Source of the DNA: Candidatus Methylophosphatis roskildensis
GTDB lineage: Bacteria > Pseudomonadota > Gammaproteobacteria > Burkholderiales > Rhodocyclaceae
Direction: 5' to 3'
NCBI GenBank assembly: GCA_016708905.1
Contig: JADJEV010000001.1
Span: 372,001 to 436,000, forward strand
DNA: 64,000 nt
The position numbers and the translations under genes are program-made. Positions 28,292 to 37,420 of the stretch are shown piece after piece. The notes beneath the pieces are model-generated. The model saw only the letters and a program-made list of their open reading frames with translations. It ran no database searches and had not been told where the DNA came from. Position 1 is the first letter of the stretch. Every line of letters begins with the position of its first letter.

Positions 28292-29557
28292 ATGTCTTTC
28301 TGTCGTTTTGCCGAACTCGTTCTCCTGGGTTTGCTCGCCGGCGCACCTGCGGGCGCAGCCGAAGTTCTGACCCTGGCACGCGTCAGGCAGCTCGCACTCG
28401 CCGACCAGCCGCAGCTCACCGGGCAGTCGGCCGCGGTGCGGGCCGCGCGCGAGCAGGCGGTCGCGGACGGGCAGTTGCCCGACCCGCGTCTGAAGCTCGG
28501 TCTGGCCAACCTGCCGGTCGAAGGATTCGCGCTCAACCGCGAGCCGATGACCCAAACCATGATCGCGGTCGAGCAGATGCTGCCCGGCGGCAACAAGCGC
28601 GCGCTGCGGGCCGCCCGCTCGTCGGCCGAAGCGGACCAACTGGGCGCCGAACTCGCCGCGCGCCAGCGCCAGATTGTGCGCGATGCATCGCTCGCCTTCG
28701 TTTCGCTGCGCGGCGCCCAGCGTCAGCTCGCGCTCGCCCGCCGCCTGAGCCGCGAATCCGCCATCCAGGTCGAATCGCTGGCCCCCTCGCTGCGTGCCGG
28801 GCGCAGCGGCCAAGCCGACTACTTCGCGGCACGAACCATGGTCACAATGGCCCATCATCGCGAAGTCGAACTCGCCGCGCTGACCGGACGCGCGCGGGCC
28901 GAACTTTCGCGCTGGATCGGTGCCGCCGCCAACGCGGCCACGCCCCACGACGACAACGGCATGGCGCCCGGCGCACCTCGCCCACTGGCCGAACTGCTGG
29001 CCGCGATCGATGATCATCCCGAACATGCGATGTCCGCCCGGACCGTCGGTGTCGCCGACGCCGATGTCGCCCTGGCGCGCGAAGCCACGCGCCCCGACAA
29101 GAGCATCGAGATCGGTTATGGCCGCCGCTCGCGCGCCTTCGGCGACATGGTCAGCATCCAGTTCTCGATGGACCTGCCGCTGTTCCCGCGCGACCGGCAG
29201 GATCGGGGCGTCGCCGCGCGCCTCGCCCAGCGCGAGCGCGCTATCGCCATCCGCGAGGATCATCTGCGTGTCATGGGCGCCGAGATTGCCGCCGCCTGGA
29301 GCGACTGGCAGGGTGCAGCCGAGCGCCTGCGCCTGGTGATCGCAGAGCACGTGCCCGATGCCCGCGCACGCGTCGACTCCGCGCTCGCCGCCTATCGCGG
29401 CGGCCGTGGCGAGATGGCGGCGGTGATCCAGGCGCGCCGCGACGAACTCGAAGCCCAACTGCTGCAGGTCGAAATCGAAACCCAGATGGCACGCGATCGC
29501 GTCCGCCTCGCCTACTACGATTTCGCGGGGGACGAACTCGCCGGAGAAGCGCCATGA
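28292..29557 (+). CDS. TolC-family outer-membrane channel (CusC/CzcC type)
   Basis: The 421-residue protein has a signal peptide (LVLLGLLAGAPAGAAE) and two outer-membrane-efflux repeats, with long helices such as LARVRQLALADQPQL and a second repeat starting near residue 230. It supplies the outer-membrane channel for the downstream RND pump. Its stop overlaps the adaptor start by four bases (ATGA), so the two are translationally coupled. Confidence 0.9.
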   Translation: MSFCRFAELVLLGLLAGAPAGAAEVLTLARVRQLALADQPQLTGQSAAVRAAREQAVADGQLPDPRLKLGLANLPVEGFALNREPMTQTMIAVEQMLPGGNKRALRAARSSAEADQLGAELAARQRQIVRDASLAFVSLRGAQRQLALARRLSRESAIQVESLAPSLRAGRSGQADYFAARTMVTMAHHREVELAALTGRARAELSRWIGAAANAATPHDDNGMAPGAPRPLAELLAAIDDHPEHAMSARTVGVADADVALAREATRPDKSIEIGYGRRSRAFGDMVSIQFSMDLPLFPRDRQDRGVAARLAQRERAIAIREDHLRVMGAEIAAAWSDWQGAAERLRLVIAEHVPDARARVDSALAAYRGGRGEMAAVIQARRDELEAQLLQVEIETQMARDRVRLAYYDFAGDELAGEAP

Positions 29558-31059
29558 AGGGCGCGCCCGAAACAATGCTGGCCGTCCTGCTTGGCGCCGC
29601 GATTGGCGCCGGCGCGTATGCGCTGTATTCCAGCCGGCAAGCCGCGCCGGCACCGGTCGCACCTGTCGCCGGCGACGCCGCGTCCATGGCGAAACCCGCC
29701 GCCGAAGAACGCAAGGTGCTCTACTGGCATGACCCGATGGTGCCGGGCCAGCGCTTCGACAAGCCGGGCAAGTCTCCTTTCATGGACATGGATCTGGTGC
29801 CCGTGTACGACGACCAGGCCGCTGCCGGCACGGTCGCCGTCGACCCACGGGTACTCCAGAACATCGGCGTGCGTTATGCGAATGTCGAATCGCGCAGCGA
29901 CGCCCCGCAGCTTGCTGCGGTCGGCAACGTGCGCTTCGACGAAACGCGCACGGTTTCGCTGCAGGCACGGGTCGGCGGCTACATCGAGCGCCAGAGCGTA
30001 CGCGCGACCGGTCAGCCGGTGACGCGCGGCCAGGTGCTGGCGGAAATCACCGCCCCCGAGTTCGTCCAGGCGCAGGACGAACTGCTGCTTGCCAGGCGCC
30101 TGAACGACGCGTTGCTGGTCGATGCCGCACGAAGCCGCCTGTCGCTGCTTGGCATGTCGGATCGCCAGATCGACGAGCTGGCCGCCAGCGGCCGTGTGCA
30201 GCGCAGTGTTGCGATCATCGCGCCGGCCTCGGGCATCGTCACCGAGATCGTCGCGCGCCCCGGCATGAACGTCGCGGCCGGCGCACCGCTGTTCGTCTTC
30301 GCCGCGCTCGACAGCGTGTGGGTGGTGGCCGAGGTGCCCGAACGCGATGCCGCTTCCATCGCCAGTGGCAGTGCGGCGCAGATCAGCTTTCCCGCCTTCC
30401 CGGGGGAATCCTTCAAGGGCAGGGTCGAATTCATCTACCCCGATGTCACCGCCGCCACCCGCACCGCATCGGTGCGGATCGCCCTGCCCAATCCGCGCGG
30501 TCGGCTGCGCCCGGGCATGCTCGCCACCGTGCAGGTCGGCGGCGCTACGACCCGGCCCGCGCTGTGGCTGCCCAGCGAAGCCGTCATCACCACCGGCAAT
30601 CGCAGCCTGGTGCTGCTGGCCGAAGAGCCGGGACGCTTTCGCCCGGTGGACGTGGTGACCGGCGCCGAGCGCGACGGCCGCATCGAGATTCGCCAGGGTC
30701 TGGCCGAGGGCGCCAGGGTCGTCGCCTCGGGCCAGTTCCTGATCGACTCCGAAGCCAGCCTCAAGGGCGTGCTGACGCGCATGACGCCGGAATCGCCGCC
30801 CGGCGCGCCGTCCGCGGCACTGGCGCAGGGCAGGGTTGACGCCATCGACCGCGACAAGTTGCGCATCACCTTGAGCCACGGCGTGATCCCGTCGGTCTCC
30901 ATGCCGGCGATGACGATGGGTTTTCCCGTGGACCCGCCGGCACTGCTGCAGGGCGTGGAGCCGGGGCAGCAAGTCGAGTTCGATGTCGTGCGTCGCGACG
31001 GCGATCTCGTCGTCACGACGCTGCGCGCGCATGGCGCCGCGCAAGCGCACCGGCACTGA
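29554..31059 (+). CDS. cusB: CusB-type RND adaptor fused to a CusF-like copper chaperone
   Basis: The 501-residue adaptor begins with a membrane segment, then the metal-binding motif typical of CusB (YWHDPMVPG...KSPFMDMDLVPVY, residues about 52-82), followed by barrel-sandwich, hairpin and beta-barrel domains. Residues about 425-492 form a CusF-like domain (RVDAIDRDKLRITLSHG...SMPAMTMGF). In E. coli CusF the copper ligands are His36, Met47 and Met49 capped by Trp44. The His and both Met are kept here, but the Trp position is Met. The start overlaps the upstream gene. Confidence 0.9.
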   Translation: MKGAPETMLAVLLGAAIGAGAYALYSSRQAAPAPVAPVAGDAASMAKPAAEERKVLYWHDPMVPGQRFDKPGKSPFMDMDLVPVYDDQAAAGTVAVDPRVLQNIGVRYANVESRSDAPQLAAVGNVRFDETRTVSLQARVGGYIERQSVRATGQPVTRGQVLAEITAPEFVQAQDELLLARRLNDALLVDAARSRLSLLGMSDRQIDELAASGRVQRSVAIIAPASGIVTEIVARPGMNVAAGAPLFVFAALDSVWVVAEVPERDAASIASGSAAQISFPAFPGESFKGRVEFIYPDVTAATRTASVRIALPNPRGRLRPGMLATVQVGGATTRPALWLPSEAVITTGNRSLVLLAEEPGRFRPVDVVTGAERDGRIEIRQGLAEGARVVASGQFLIDSEASLKGVLTRMTPESPPGAPSAALAQGRVDAIDRDKLRITLSHGVIPSVSMPAMTMGFPVDPPALLQGVEPGQQVEFDVVRRDGDLVVTTLRAHGAAQAHRH

Positions 31060-31068
31060 GCCGCCACC

Positions 31069-34000
31069 ATGATCGCCAGGCTGATCCGCTGGTCAATCAC
31101 CAATCGCATGCTGGTGCTGCTCGCCACGCTGGTCGTCACGGCCGCCGGCGTAGTCGCCACGCTGCGCACGCCGGTCGATGCCATCCCCGACCTGTCCGAT
31201 GTGCAGGTGATCATCCGCACCACCTACGCGGGTCAGAGCCCGCGGGTGGTCGAGGACCAGGTCACCTACCCGCTCACCACCACCATGATGTCGGTGCCGG
31301 GGGCCAAGGCGGTGCGCGGGTTTTCCTTCTTCGGCGACTCGTTCGTCTATGTCCTGTTCGACGACGGCACCGACCTGTACTGGGCGCGTTCGCGCGTGCT
31401 CGAATATCTGAACCAGGCGCAGAGCCGGCTGCCGGCCGGCGTGCGGCCGGAACTGGGGCCGGACGCCACGGGGGTCGGCTGGATCTACCAGTACGCGCTC
31501 ATCGATCGCAGTGGCCGCATGGATCTCGCGCAACTGCGCGCGCTGCAGGACTGGTTTCTCAAGTACGAGTTGCGCAGCGTGCCCAACGTGGCCGAGGTCG
31601 CCAGTGTCGGTGGCATGGTGAAAACCTGGCAGATCGTGGTCGACCCCGACAAGTTGCGCGGCTACAACCTGCCGCTTGCCAGGGTGGTCGAGGCGGTGAA
31701 GAAATCCAACTCGGAGGCCGGCGGCGCCGCGCTCGAACTCGGCGAGGCCGAGTACATGGTGCGCGCCACCGGCTATCTGAAGACCGCCGACGATTTTCGC
31801 GCCATCGCGGTCGGCGGCGCCGGCACCACGCCGGTGCTGCTGGGCGATGTCGCGCGTATCCAGGCGGGCCCGCAGATGCGCCGCGGCATCGCCGAACTCG
31901 ATGGCGAGGGCGAGGTGGTCGGTGGCGTGATAGTCATGCGTTCGGGCAAGAATGCGCTCGAAACCATCGCGGCGGTCAAGGCGCGGCTGGAATCCCTCAA
32001 GGCATCGCTGCCCAAAGGCGTGGAAATCGTACCCGTGTACGACCGCGCCGGTCTGATCGAACGCGCGATATCCACGCTGAAGGAAAAGCTGATCGAGGAA
32101 TTCGTCGTCGTCGCAATCGTCTGTGCGCTGTTCCTCATGCACCTGCGTTCGTCGCTGGTCGCCATCCTGTCGCTGCCGGTCGGCGTGCTGGTCGCTTTCC
32201 TGGTCATGCGGGTACAGGGCATCAACGCCAACATCATGTCGCTGGGCGGCATCGCGATCGCCATCGGCGCCATGCTCGACGCCGCGATCGTGATGATAGA
32301 AAACGCCCACAAGCATCTCGAGCGCTGGCGCAGCGAGCATTCCCGCCCTCCCCCTGGAACGGGGCGGACCGGAGTGGGGATGAAAGCAGCCGACGACTCC
32401 ACCGCGCCCGTTGTGACAGCCGCGCATGAAGCCGAACCCGACCTCGCCACCCGTACCCGCCTGATCGCCGATGCCGCTGCCGAGGTCGGCCCGGCGCTGT
32501 TCTTCAGCCTGCTCATCATCACGCTGTCGTTCCTGCCGGTATTCACGCTCGAGGCCCAGGAGGGCCGGCTGTTCGCGCCGCTCGCCTATACAAAGACCTG
32601 GGCGATGGCCGCCGCGGCCGGACTCTCCGTCACCCTGGTGCCGGTGCTGATGGTGTGGTTCATCCGCGGGAAGATTCGCGCCGAAGAAGCCAACCCGCTC
32701 AACCGCTGGCTGATCGCCATCTACCGGCCGGTGCTGCGGGCGGCCCTCGCCCATCCCTGGCTGGTGGTGGCGATCGCCCTGCTGGCCCTGGTAGCGACCG
32801 TGTTTCCGGCACGGCAATTGGGCAGCGAATTCATGCCGCCGCTCGACGAAGGCGACCTGCTCTACATGCCGACCACGCTGCCCGGCATCGGCCCGGGCAA
32901 GGCAGCCGAACTGCTGCAGCAGACCGACCGCATCATCCGGACCTTTCCCGAGGTGGCGCGCGTGTTTGGCAAGGCCGGCCGCGCCGAGACCGCCACCGAC
33001 CCCGCACCGCTGGAGATGATCGAAACCACGATCCAGTTCAAGCCGCGCGACCAATGGCGGCCGGGCATGACGCTCGACAAGCTGATCGCAGAGATGGATG
33101 CGGCGACCAGACTGCCCGGTCTGTCCAACGTCTGGGTGCAGCCGATCCGCAACCGCATCGACATGCTGGCCACCGGCATCAAGAGCCCGGTCGGGATCAA
33201 GGTGTCGGGCGCCGATCTGGCCGAGATCGACCGCCTCGCCGCGCGCATCGAGCAGGTGGTCAAGGGCGTGCCCGGCGCCAGCTCGGTGCTGGCCGAGCGC
33301 CTTGGCGCAGGGCGCTATGTTGAGGTGCGCATCCGCCGCCTCGATGCGGCGCGCTATGGGCTCTCGGTGGCCGACGTGCAGGAGGTCGTGTCGCTCGCCA
33401 TCGGCGGCCAGAACATTGGCGAAACCGTCGAGGGGCTGGAGCGCTTTCCGATCAACATCCGCTATCCGCGCGCGCTGCGCGACTCGATCGGCAAGCTGCG
33501 CACGCTGCCCGTCGTCACCGCGCGCGGTGCGGTCATCACGCTCGAATCGGTGGCCGACGTGGTGGTGGTCGACGGCCCGCCGATGATCAAGAGCGAGAAC
33601 GCCCGCCCCTCCGGCTGGATCTACGTCGATCTGCGCGGGCGCGACATCGGCGGCTTCGTGCGCGAGGCGCGCAGCCGGGTGCGCGACGAAGTCGAGCTGA
33701 CGCCCGGCTACTCGGTCGCCTGGTCGGGCCAGTACGAGTATCTCGAGCGCGCCGAACGCCGCATGGCCCTGGTGGTGCCGGCCACGCTGGCCATCATCCT
33801 GCTGCTGCTCTACCTGATCTTCCGCAACTTCGGCGAGGCGATCCTCGTCATGGCGGCGGTGCCCTTCGCCCTGGTCGGCGGCGTGTGGCTGCTATGGGCG
33901 CTGGGGCACGACCTGTCGATCGCCTCGGCGGTCGGCTTCATCGCGCTGGCCGGCGTGGCCGCCGAGTTCGGCGTGGTCATGCTGATCTACCTCGACAGCG

Positions 34001-34293
34001 CACTGGATGAGGCGCGCGCCCGCCATGCCGCCGAAGGCAGACCGTTCGACCGCGAAGCGCTGATCGCCGCCATCATGCAGGGCGCCACCCAGCGCGTGCG
34101 GCCCAAGGCGATGACCGTGGCGATCATCCTCGCCGGCCTCGCACCCATCATGATCGGCAGCGGCACCGGGTCGGAGATCATGCAGCGCATTGCCGCGCCA
34201 ATGGTCGGCGGCATGGTCTCGGCACCGCTGCTGTCGATGCTGCTGATGCCAGTGGCGTATCTGCTGATGATCGGAAGGCGCATCACCAAGTAG
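31069..34293 (+). CDS. cusA: CusA-type Cu(I)/Ag(I) efflux RND transporter
   Basis: The 1074-residue heavy-metal RND pump retains all three substrate methionines known from E. coli CusA: the Met in GDLLYMP, in APLEM and in IRNRIDML. This favours copper/silver over zinc/cobalt. RND transmembrane blocks and the charged relay region around IAIGAMLDAAIVMIENAHKHLE are present. After ERWRSEH about 32 residues are inserted (Pro/Gly-rich, then Ala/Asp-rich) that E. coli CusA lacks; their DNA is palindromic (see repeat). It starts 9 bases after the adaptor stop. Confidence 0.93.
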   Translation: MIARLIRWSITNRMLVLLATLVVTAAGVVATLRTPVDAIPDLSDVQVIIRTTYAGQSPRVVEDQVTYPLTTTMMSVPGAKAVRGFSFFGDSFVYVLFDDGTDLYWARSRVLEYLNQAQSRLPAGVRPELGPDATGVGWIYQYALIDRSGRMDLAQLRALQDWFLKYELRSVPNVAEVASVGGMVKTWQIVVDPDKLRGYNLPLARVVEAVKKSNSEAGGAALELGEAEYMVRATGYLKTADDFRAIAVGGAGTTPVLLGDVARIQAGPQMRRGIAELDGEGEVVGGVIVMRSGKNALETIAAVKARLESLKASLPKGVEIVPVYDRAGLIERAISTLKEKLIEEFVVVAIVCALFLMHLRSSLVAILSLPVGVLVAFLVMRVQGINANIMSLGGIAIAIGAMLDAAIVMIENAHKHLERWRSEHSRPPPGTGRTGVGMKAADDSTAPVVTAAHEAEPDLATRTRLIADAAAEVGPALFFSLLIITLSFLPVFTLEAQEGRLFAPLAYTKTWAMAAAAGLSVTLVPVLMVWFIRGKIRAEEANPLNRWLIAIYRPVLRAALAHPWLVVAIALLALVATVFPARQLGSEFMPPLDEGDLLYMPTTLPGIGPGKAAELLQQTDRIIRTFPEVARVFGKAGRAETATDPAPLEMIETTIQFKPRDQWRPGMTLDKLIAEMDAATRLPGLSNVWVQPIRNRIDMLATGIKSPVGIKVSGADLAEIDRLAARIEQVVKGVPGASSVLAERLGAGRYVEVRIRRLDAARYGLSVADVQEVVSLAIGGQNIGETVEGLERFPINIRYPRALRDSIGKLRTLPVVTARGAVITLESVADVVVVDGPPMIKSENARPSGWIYVDLRGRDIGGFVREARSRVRDEVELTPGYSVAWSGQYEYLERAERRMALVVPATLAIILLLLYLIFRNFGEAILVMAAVPFALVGGVWLLWALGHDLSIASAVGFIALAGVAAEFGVVMLIYLDSALDEARARHAAEGRPFDREALIAAIMQGATQRVRPKAMTVAIILAGLAPIMIGSGTGSEIMQRIAAPMVGGMVSAPLLSMLLMPVAYLLMIGRRITK
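32341..32385. repeat. GC-rich palindromic repeat inside cusA
   Basis: The block reads C-rich (CCGCCCTCCCC), a short loop, GGGGCGG, then a G-rich tail ending GGGGATGAAAG. This is the look of the CCCTCCCC...GGGGAGGG intergenic repeats of betaproteobacteria. Here it sits in frame within cusA and encodes the SRPPPGTGRTGVGMK part of the extra loop. Confidence 0.5.
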
Positions 34294-34308
34294 CGTGCTG
34301 CGCCGTGG

Positions 34309-35697
34309 CTATCCGCCGAGCGACTGACTGACCATCACGCCGAAGTGGAACGCCGATGCGCTGTCGGCGAGCGATCTCAGCGCAACGAAGGAGATGCGCC
34401 GCTCGCGCGAGTGATCGAGCGTGTATCGCAAGGACAGCAACTGTACCCGGGCACGCAGGCTGTCCTGGTTGACCGCATAGTTGAGCGCCAGCGCGCCGCC
34501 GCCGGCCGGCGCCAGCCTGACACGCGCCAGGCTGCTGCGCCGCGGCGCCGGCTGCGACTCGGACATACCGAGCTGGGTGAATCGCGGCGACAGCCAGCGC
34601 GTGCGCAGACCGTAGTCGAGCGGGCCACTCTGCCGTTCCACGCCGAACGAAACCATCCGGCCGCTGCCGGGCTTGCCGTGGCTCGCCGCCCCGGCCAGCG
34701 ATGCGGTGCCGAGCACCGGCCAGCGCCAGTTGGCCGCAGCGCCCAGGGTGCGGCGGCGCGCCAGCAACTCCGCCCGCAACTCGCCGCTCAGCCGATCGGA
34801 GATGCCCATGCTGCGGCTCGCCGCGACGAAGCGGCGACCGTAGCGATTGCTCGCCGTGGCGAATGCCTCGCGCACTCGCCCGGCTTCGAGATGCGTATTG
34901 CTGCGGCCTGCCGGCAGCGGACCGGCTGCTGCGAAATTCGGTGCAGCCGCGGCCCGGCGGCGCCCGAGCAGATCGTAGGTCACCGGACTGAGTTCGGTGC
35001 TGCTCGCCGAAGCAGCCGCATCCAGCACGTCGAACGGTGCCGACGCGACGGCATGCGATCGTTGCGCCGCCTCGTCGATGAACAGATCGAACGCCGAGGG
35101 CACGACGGCCTCATCCGCCGAGGCGACCCAGGGTGTGGCCAGGGCGTCGCGCGCGGGAGCCGGCGCGGTTCCCCATTGCAGACCGCCGAAACGCACGGCG
35201 CGGCCCCAGGCACCGCTGCGCGTGATGCCGTCGCCGATGCGCAGCGCGCCCGCCGCGGCAGGCCACGGCGGAGTCCAGGCGGTTTCGAGGCGCACCACTT
35301 CGTGCGCCTCGCTCGATCGCCGGCCGAGCAGCGTGGCGTTCACCCGGCCCGCTGCGATATGCGACTGCAACGCCAGCAAGCCGGCCGCGCTGGCGGAGTC
35401 CTGGCCCGGTTCGATGTGCAAGTCATAGCGCGCCAGGCCGTCGGGCAACGCCCGAGAGATTTCCACCGGCGCCAATCCGACCGAGGACACGCCCGCGCAC
35501 GAGCCGCCGGCAAAACGTACGATCGAGCGCGGCTGGCAGATCGCGCCGGCCGAGTAGTCGAAGCTGCGGCCCGAATCGAGGCCGCGGTCGGCAGGCGCGG
35601 CGGTCGCGCCGCCGGCCGCAATGGCGCCAGCGCAACACAACATCGTCGCGGCCTGGCAGGCTTGTATGAGCAGCAGTCGCACCGGATCATTCCCCAT
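34309..35697 (-). CDS. Shortened orphan outer-membrane usher (chaperone-usher type)
   Basis: The 462-residue protein has a signal peptide (MGNDPVRLLLIQACQAATMLCCAG) and segments typical of fimbrial ushers: LRIGDGITRSGAWGRAVRFGGLQWGT (quoted in parts: GDGITRSGAWGR, VRFGGLQWGT), a following VPSAFDLFIDE strand, and C-terminal barrel strands (GVERQSGPLDYG, SLRYTLDHSRERRISF). Ushers are normally about 780-850 residues. The usual PGPF plug and middle-barrel region after the DLFIDE strand is missing, so it is internally shortened. No pilin or chaperone gene is near. It may be a degenerate relic or a small derived porin. Convergent with cusA, 15 bases apart. Confidence 0.72.
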   Translation of the reverse strand: MGNDPVRLLLIQACQAATMLCCAGAIAAGGATAAPADRGLDSGRSFDYSAGAICQPRSIVRFAGGSCAGVSSVGLAPVEISRALPDGLARYDLHIEPGQDSASAAGLLALQSHIAAGRVNATLLGRRSSEAHEVVRLETAWTPPWPAAAGALRIGDGITRSGAWGRAVRFGGLQWGTAPAPARDALATPWVASADEAVVPSAFDLFIDEAAQRSHAVASAPFDVLDAAASASSTELSPVTYDLLGRRRAAAAPNFAAAGPLPAGRSNTHLEAGRVREAFATASNRYGRRFVAASRSMGISDRLSGELRAELLARRRTLGAAANWRWPVLGTASLAGAASHGKPGSGRMVSFGVERQSGPLDYGLRTRWLSPRFTQLGMSESQPAPRRSSLARVRLAPAGGGALALNYAVNQDSLRARVQLLSLRYTLDHSRERRISFVALRSLADSASAFHFGVMVSQSLGG

Positions 35698-35842
35698 GTC
35701 TGGCCCCGGGCTGGTCGCACCCGGCGATTGTCGGACCGAGCCCGGGCTAAGCCCCGGCTCGCTTTGCCTGGAAACGGCATCCGGGGTGGCAACCTTAGCG
35801 CGGATTCATACGACTCGATCGTGAGGCCGTGCACGCCGCGGG

Positions 35843-36637
35843 TCAGCTATGCGGCCGGGCAGCGGGCAGTGCGGTGCACAGCACCCTCAGCCGGTCGGCG
35901 GCCGGCCCGAAGTCGCTGCCGTTGCGCGCGCTCAGCCGGTCGACGCGAAACCCGGCGCGCTCCAGCAGCGCGCGGAGTTCATCGATGGTGTGGATACGGT
36001 AGGAGGCCTGCCGGGTCTCGCGCAGGCTGCCGCGCGCGAGCTCGTATTCGACGGCCAGGCGGCCGGACTGCGCATCGTAGCGGCGACGCACCTCGACCCG
36101 GAATTCGCCGGCCCGGCCACTGACGCGCGGCTGCAGGCGCGGCAGCAGCACCTCGGCCAGCATCTGCATTTCCATTGCCCAGCGCCCGCCGGGAATCAGC
36201 ACGCGATGTGCGGCAGCGAGAAAATCGCGGTTGCCGGCGTCGTCCATGTAGCCGAAACTGTCGCCCCAGCAGAAAGCGGCGCCAAAGGCTGCCGCCCACG
36301 GCACGGCGCGCATGTCCGCCACCAGCCACTCAACATCCACTCCGCGCGCGGCCGCATTGCGCCGGGCCGCCTCAATCTGGCCGGGCGAGATGTCGACGCC
36401 GGTAGCTCGCACGCCGCGGGCAGCGAGTTCGATCGCCACCCGGCCCTCGCCGCAGGGCAGGTCGAGCACCCGGCTGCCCGGCCGCACGCCGCCGTGGGTC
36501 AGCAGGAAATCGGCGTCTGCCGCCGCCTGTTCCGGCGGCACGATCGCCCGCCACAGATCGAGCATGCTGCCGGCGAAATGCTCGCGCCACCATTCAGTGT
36601 CGCGATAACTGGGCGACGGCGCGTCGGATTCGTTCAT
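35843..36637 (-). CDS. Class I SAM-dependent methyltransferase
   Basis: The 264-residue protein has a clear SAM-binding motif I (VLDLPCGEGRVAIELAARG, about residues 58-76), the acidic end of strand 2 (GVDIS) and the WGDSFGYMDD/GGRWAMEM region. Substrate is unknown. The start is the ATG at 36637 (MNESDAPSPSYRDTEWW); the frame is open for about 200 codons upstream, but that extension is unrelated sequence. A 367-base gap separates it from the divergent small secreted protein. Confidence 0.85.
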   Translation of the reverse strand: MNESDAPSPSYRDTEWWREHFAGSMLDLWRAIVPPEQAAADADFLLTHGGVRPGSRVLDLPCGEGRVAIELAARGVRATGVDISPGQIEAARRNAAARGVDVEWLVADMRAVPWAAAFGAAFCWGDSFGYMDDAGNRDFLAAAHRVLIPGGRWAMEMQMLAEVLLPRLQPRVSGRAGEFRVEVRRRYDAQSGRLAVEYELARGSLRETRQASYRIHTIDELRALLERAGFRVDRLSARNGSDFGPAADRLRVLCTALPAARPHS

Positions 36638-37004
36638 GCGGGGAATATAGCCTAGGCGCAGGCACCCGGCGCGCGGCCGCTGTCGGTGCGCGAAAGCCCG
36701 TGCCCCGGCGCGGATGCAAACATATGACTGCCCGGAGAGCCTCACGGACTGGACTTCTACAGGCATTCCGTCCTGCGAGCAAGCATTCATGCACCTCGTG
36801 GCAGTGGGTGTCCGCAGACCGCCATTCCATGCGGGTTGCAGGGGAGGCTGCAAAATCCTTCCGGGCCGACGCGCGGCGGCCCGTGCGGCAGTCGACGTTT
36901 GCGCGGCGCGCGCTATAGACTGGCGGCCTCGCGCTATGGTTTTTCGCCGGTGGCCAGCGCGCCCCGCACGGCCGTCGGACGTTTGCCGATACGAGGAGTT
37001 GACC
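36638..37004. other. Divergent gap without a supported gene
   Basis: These 367 bases separate the methyltransferase (minus) from the small secreted protein (plus). The only signal seen is a TATAGA at 36914-36919 without a matching -35. No credible gene or RNA is recognised. Confidence 0.4.
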
Positions 37005-37304
37005 ATGAAATCCTGGATCGCCGGATCGATGCTGGTCGCGATGTCGCTCACCGTTCTCGCGGAGTCGGACGAGAGCACGCGCGCCGCTGAAGCGGCCCTC
37101 GATCGTGACAGGGCGCGGGCGGCCGCCGCCGACCTGGCGCGCGAAGAGGCGAGATCAAGCCAGCGGCAGCAGATGGAAGCCGCCTCGACAGCCAGCATGG
37201 CGGGCGACTTTCGCCGGTCCCTGGGCAAACAGGCCGACGGCAAGTCCGACGACGAGGTCATACGGCTGTACCGCGAGAAGGAAAACGCGGCCGGCAGAAA
37301 CTAG
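37005..37304 (+). CDS. Small secreted charged coiled-coil protein
   Basis: The 99-residue product starts at the ATG at 37005 after ACGAGGAG. A signal peptide (MKSWIAGSMLVAMSLTVLAE) is followed by a helical, Ala/Arg/Glu-rich stretch likely to form a coiled coil (residues about 24-65). I recognise no family. It precedes the pigment-type cluster but lies 116 bases away, and its connection is unclear. Confidence 0.6.
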   Translation: MKSWIAGSMLVAMSLTVLAESDESTRAAEAALDRDRARAAAADLAREEARSSQRQQMEAASTASMAGDFRRSLGKQADGKSDDEVIRLYREKENAAGRN

Positions 37305-37420
37305 CCCGGGCGTCTCACTAACCCGGGCGTCTCGCCCCGGTGCGGCCCAGCAGGTAAAATCCGCTGTCCATCTGTGCCGGTGCCTGCGTGCCGGCAGACC
37401 CTGCTGCAGAGGAGAACAGC

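Noticed and set aside
31093..33054. Long open frame opposite cusA
   Set aside because: No domain-like content, and the plus-strand RND pump is unambiguous.
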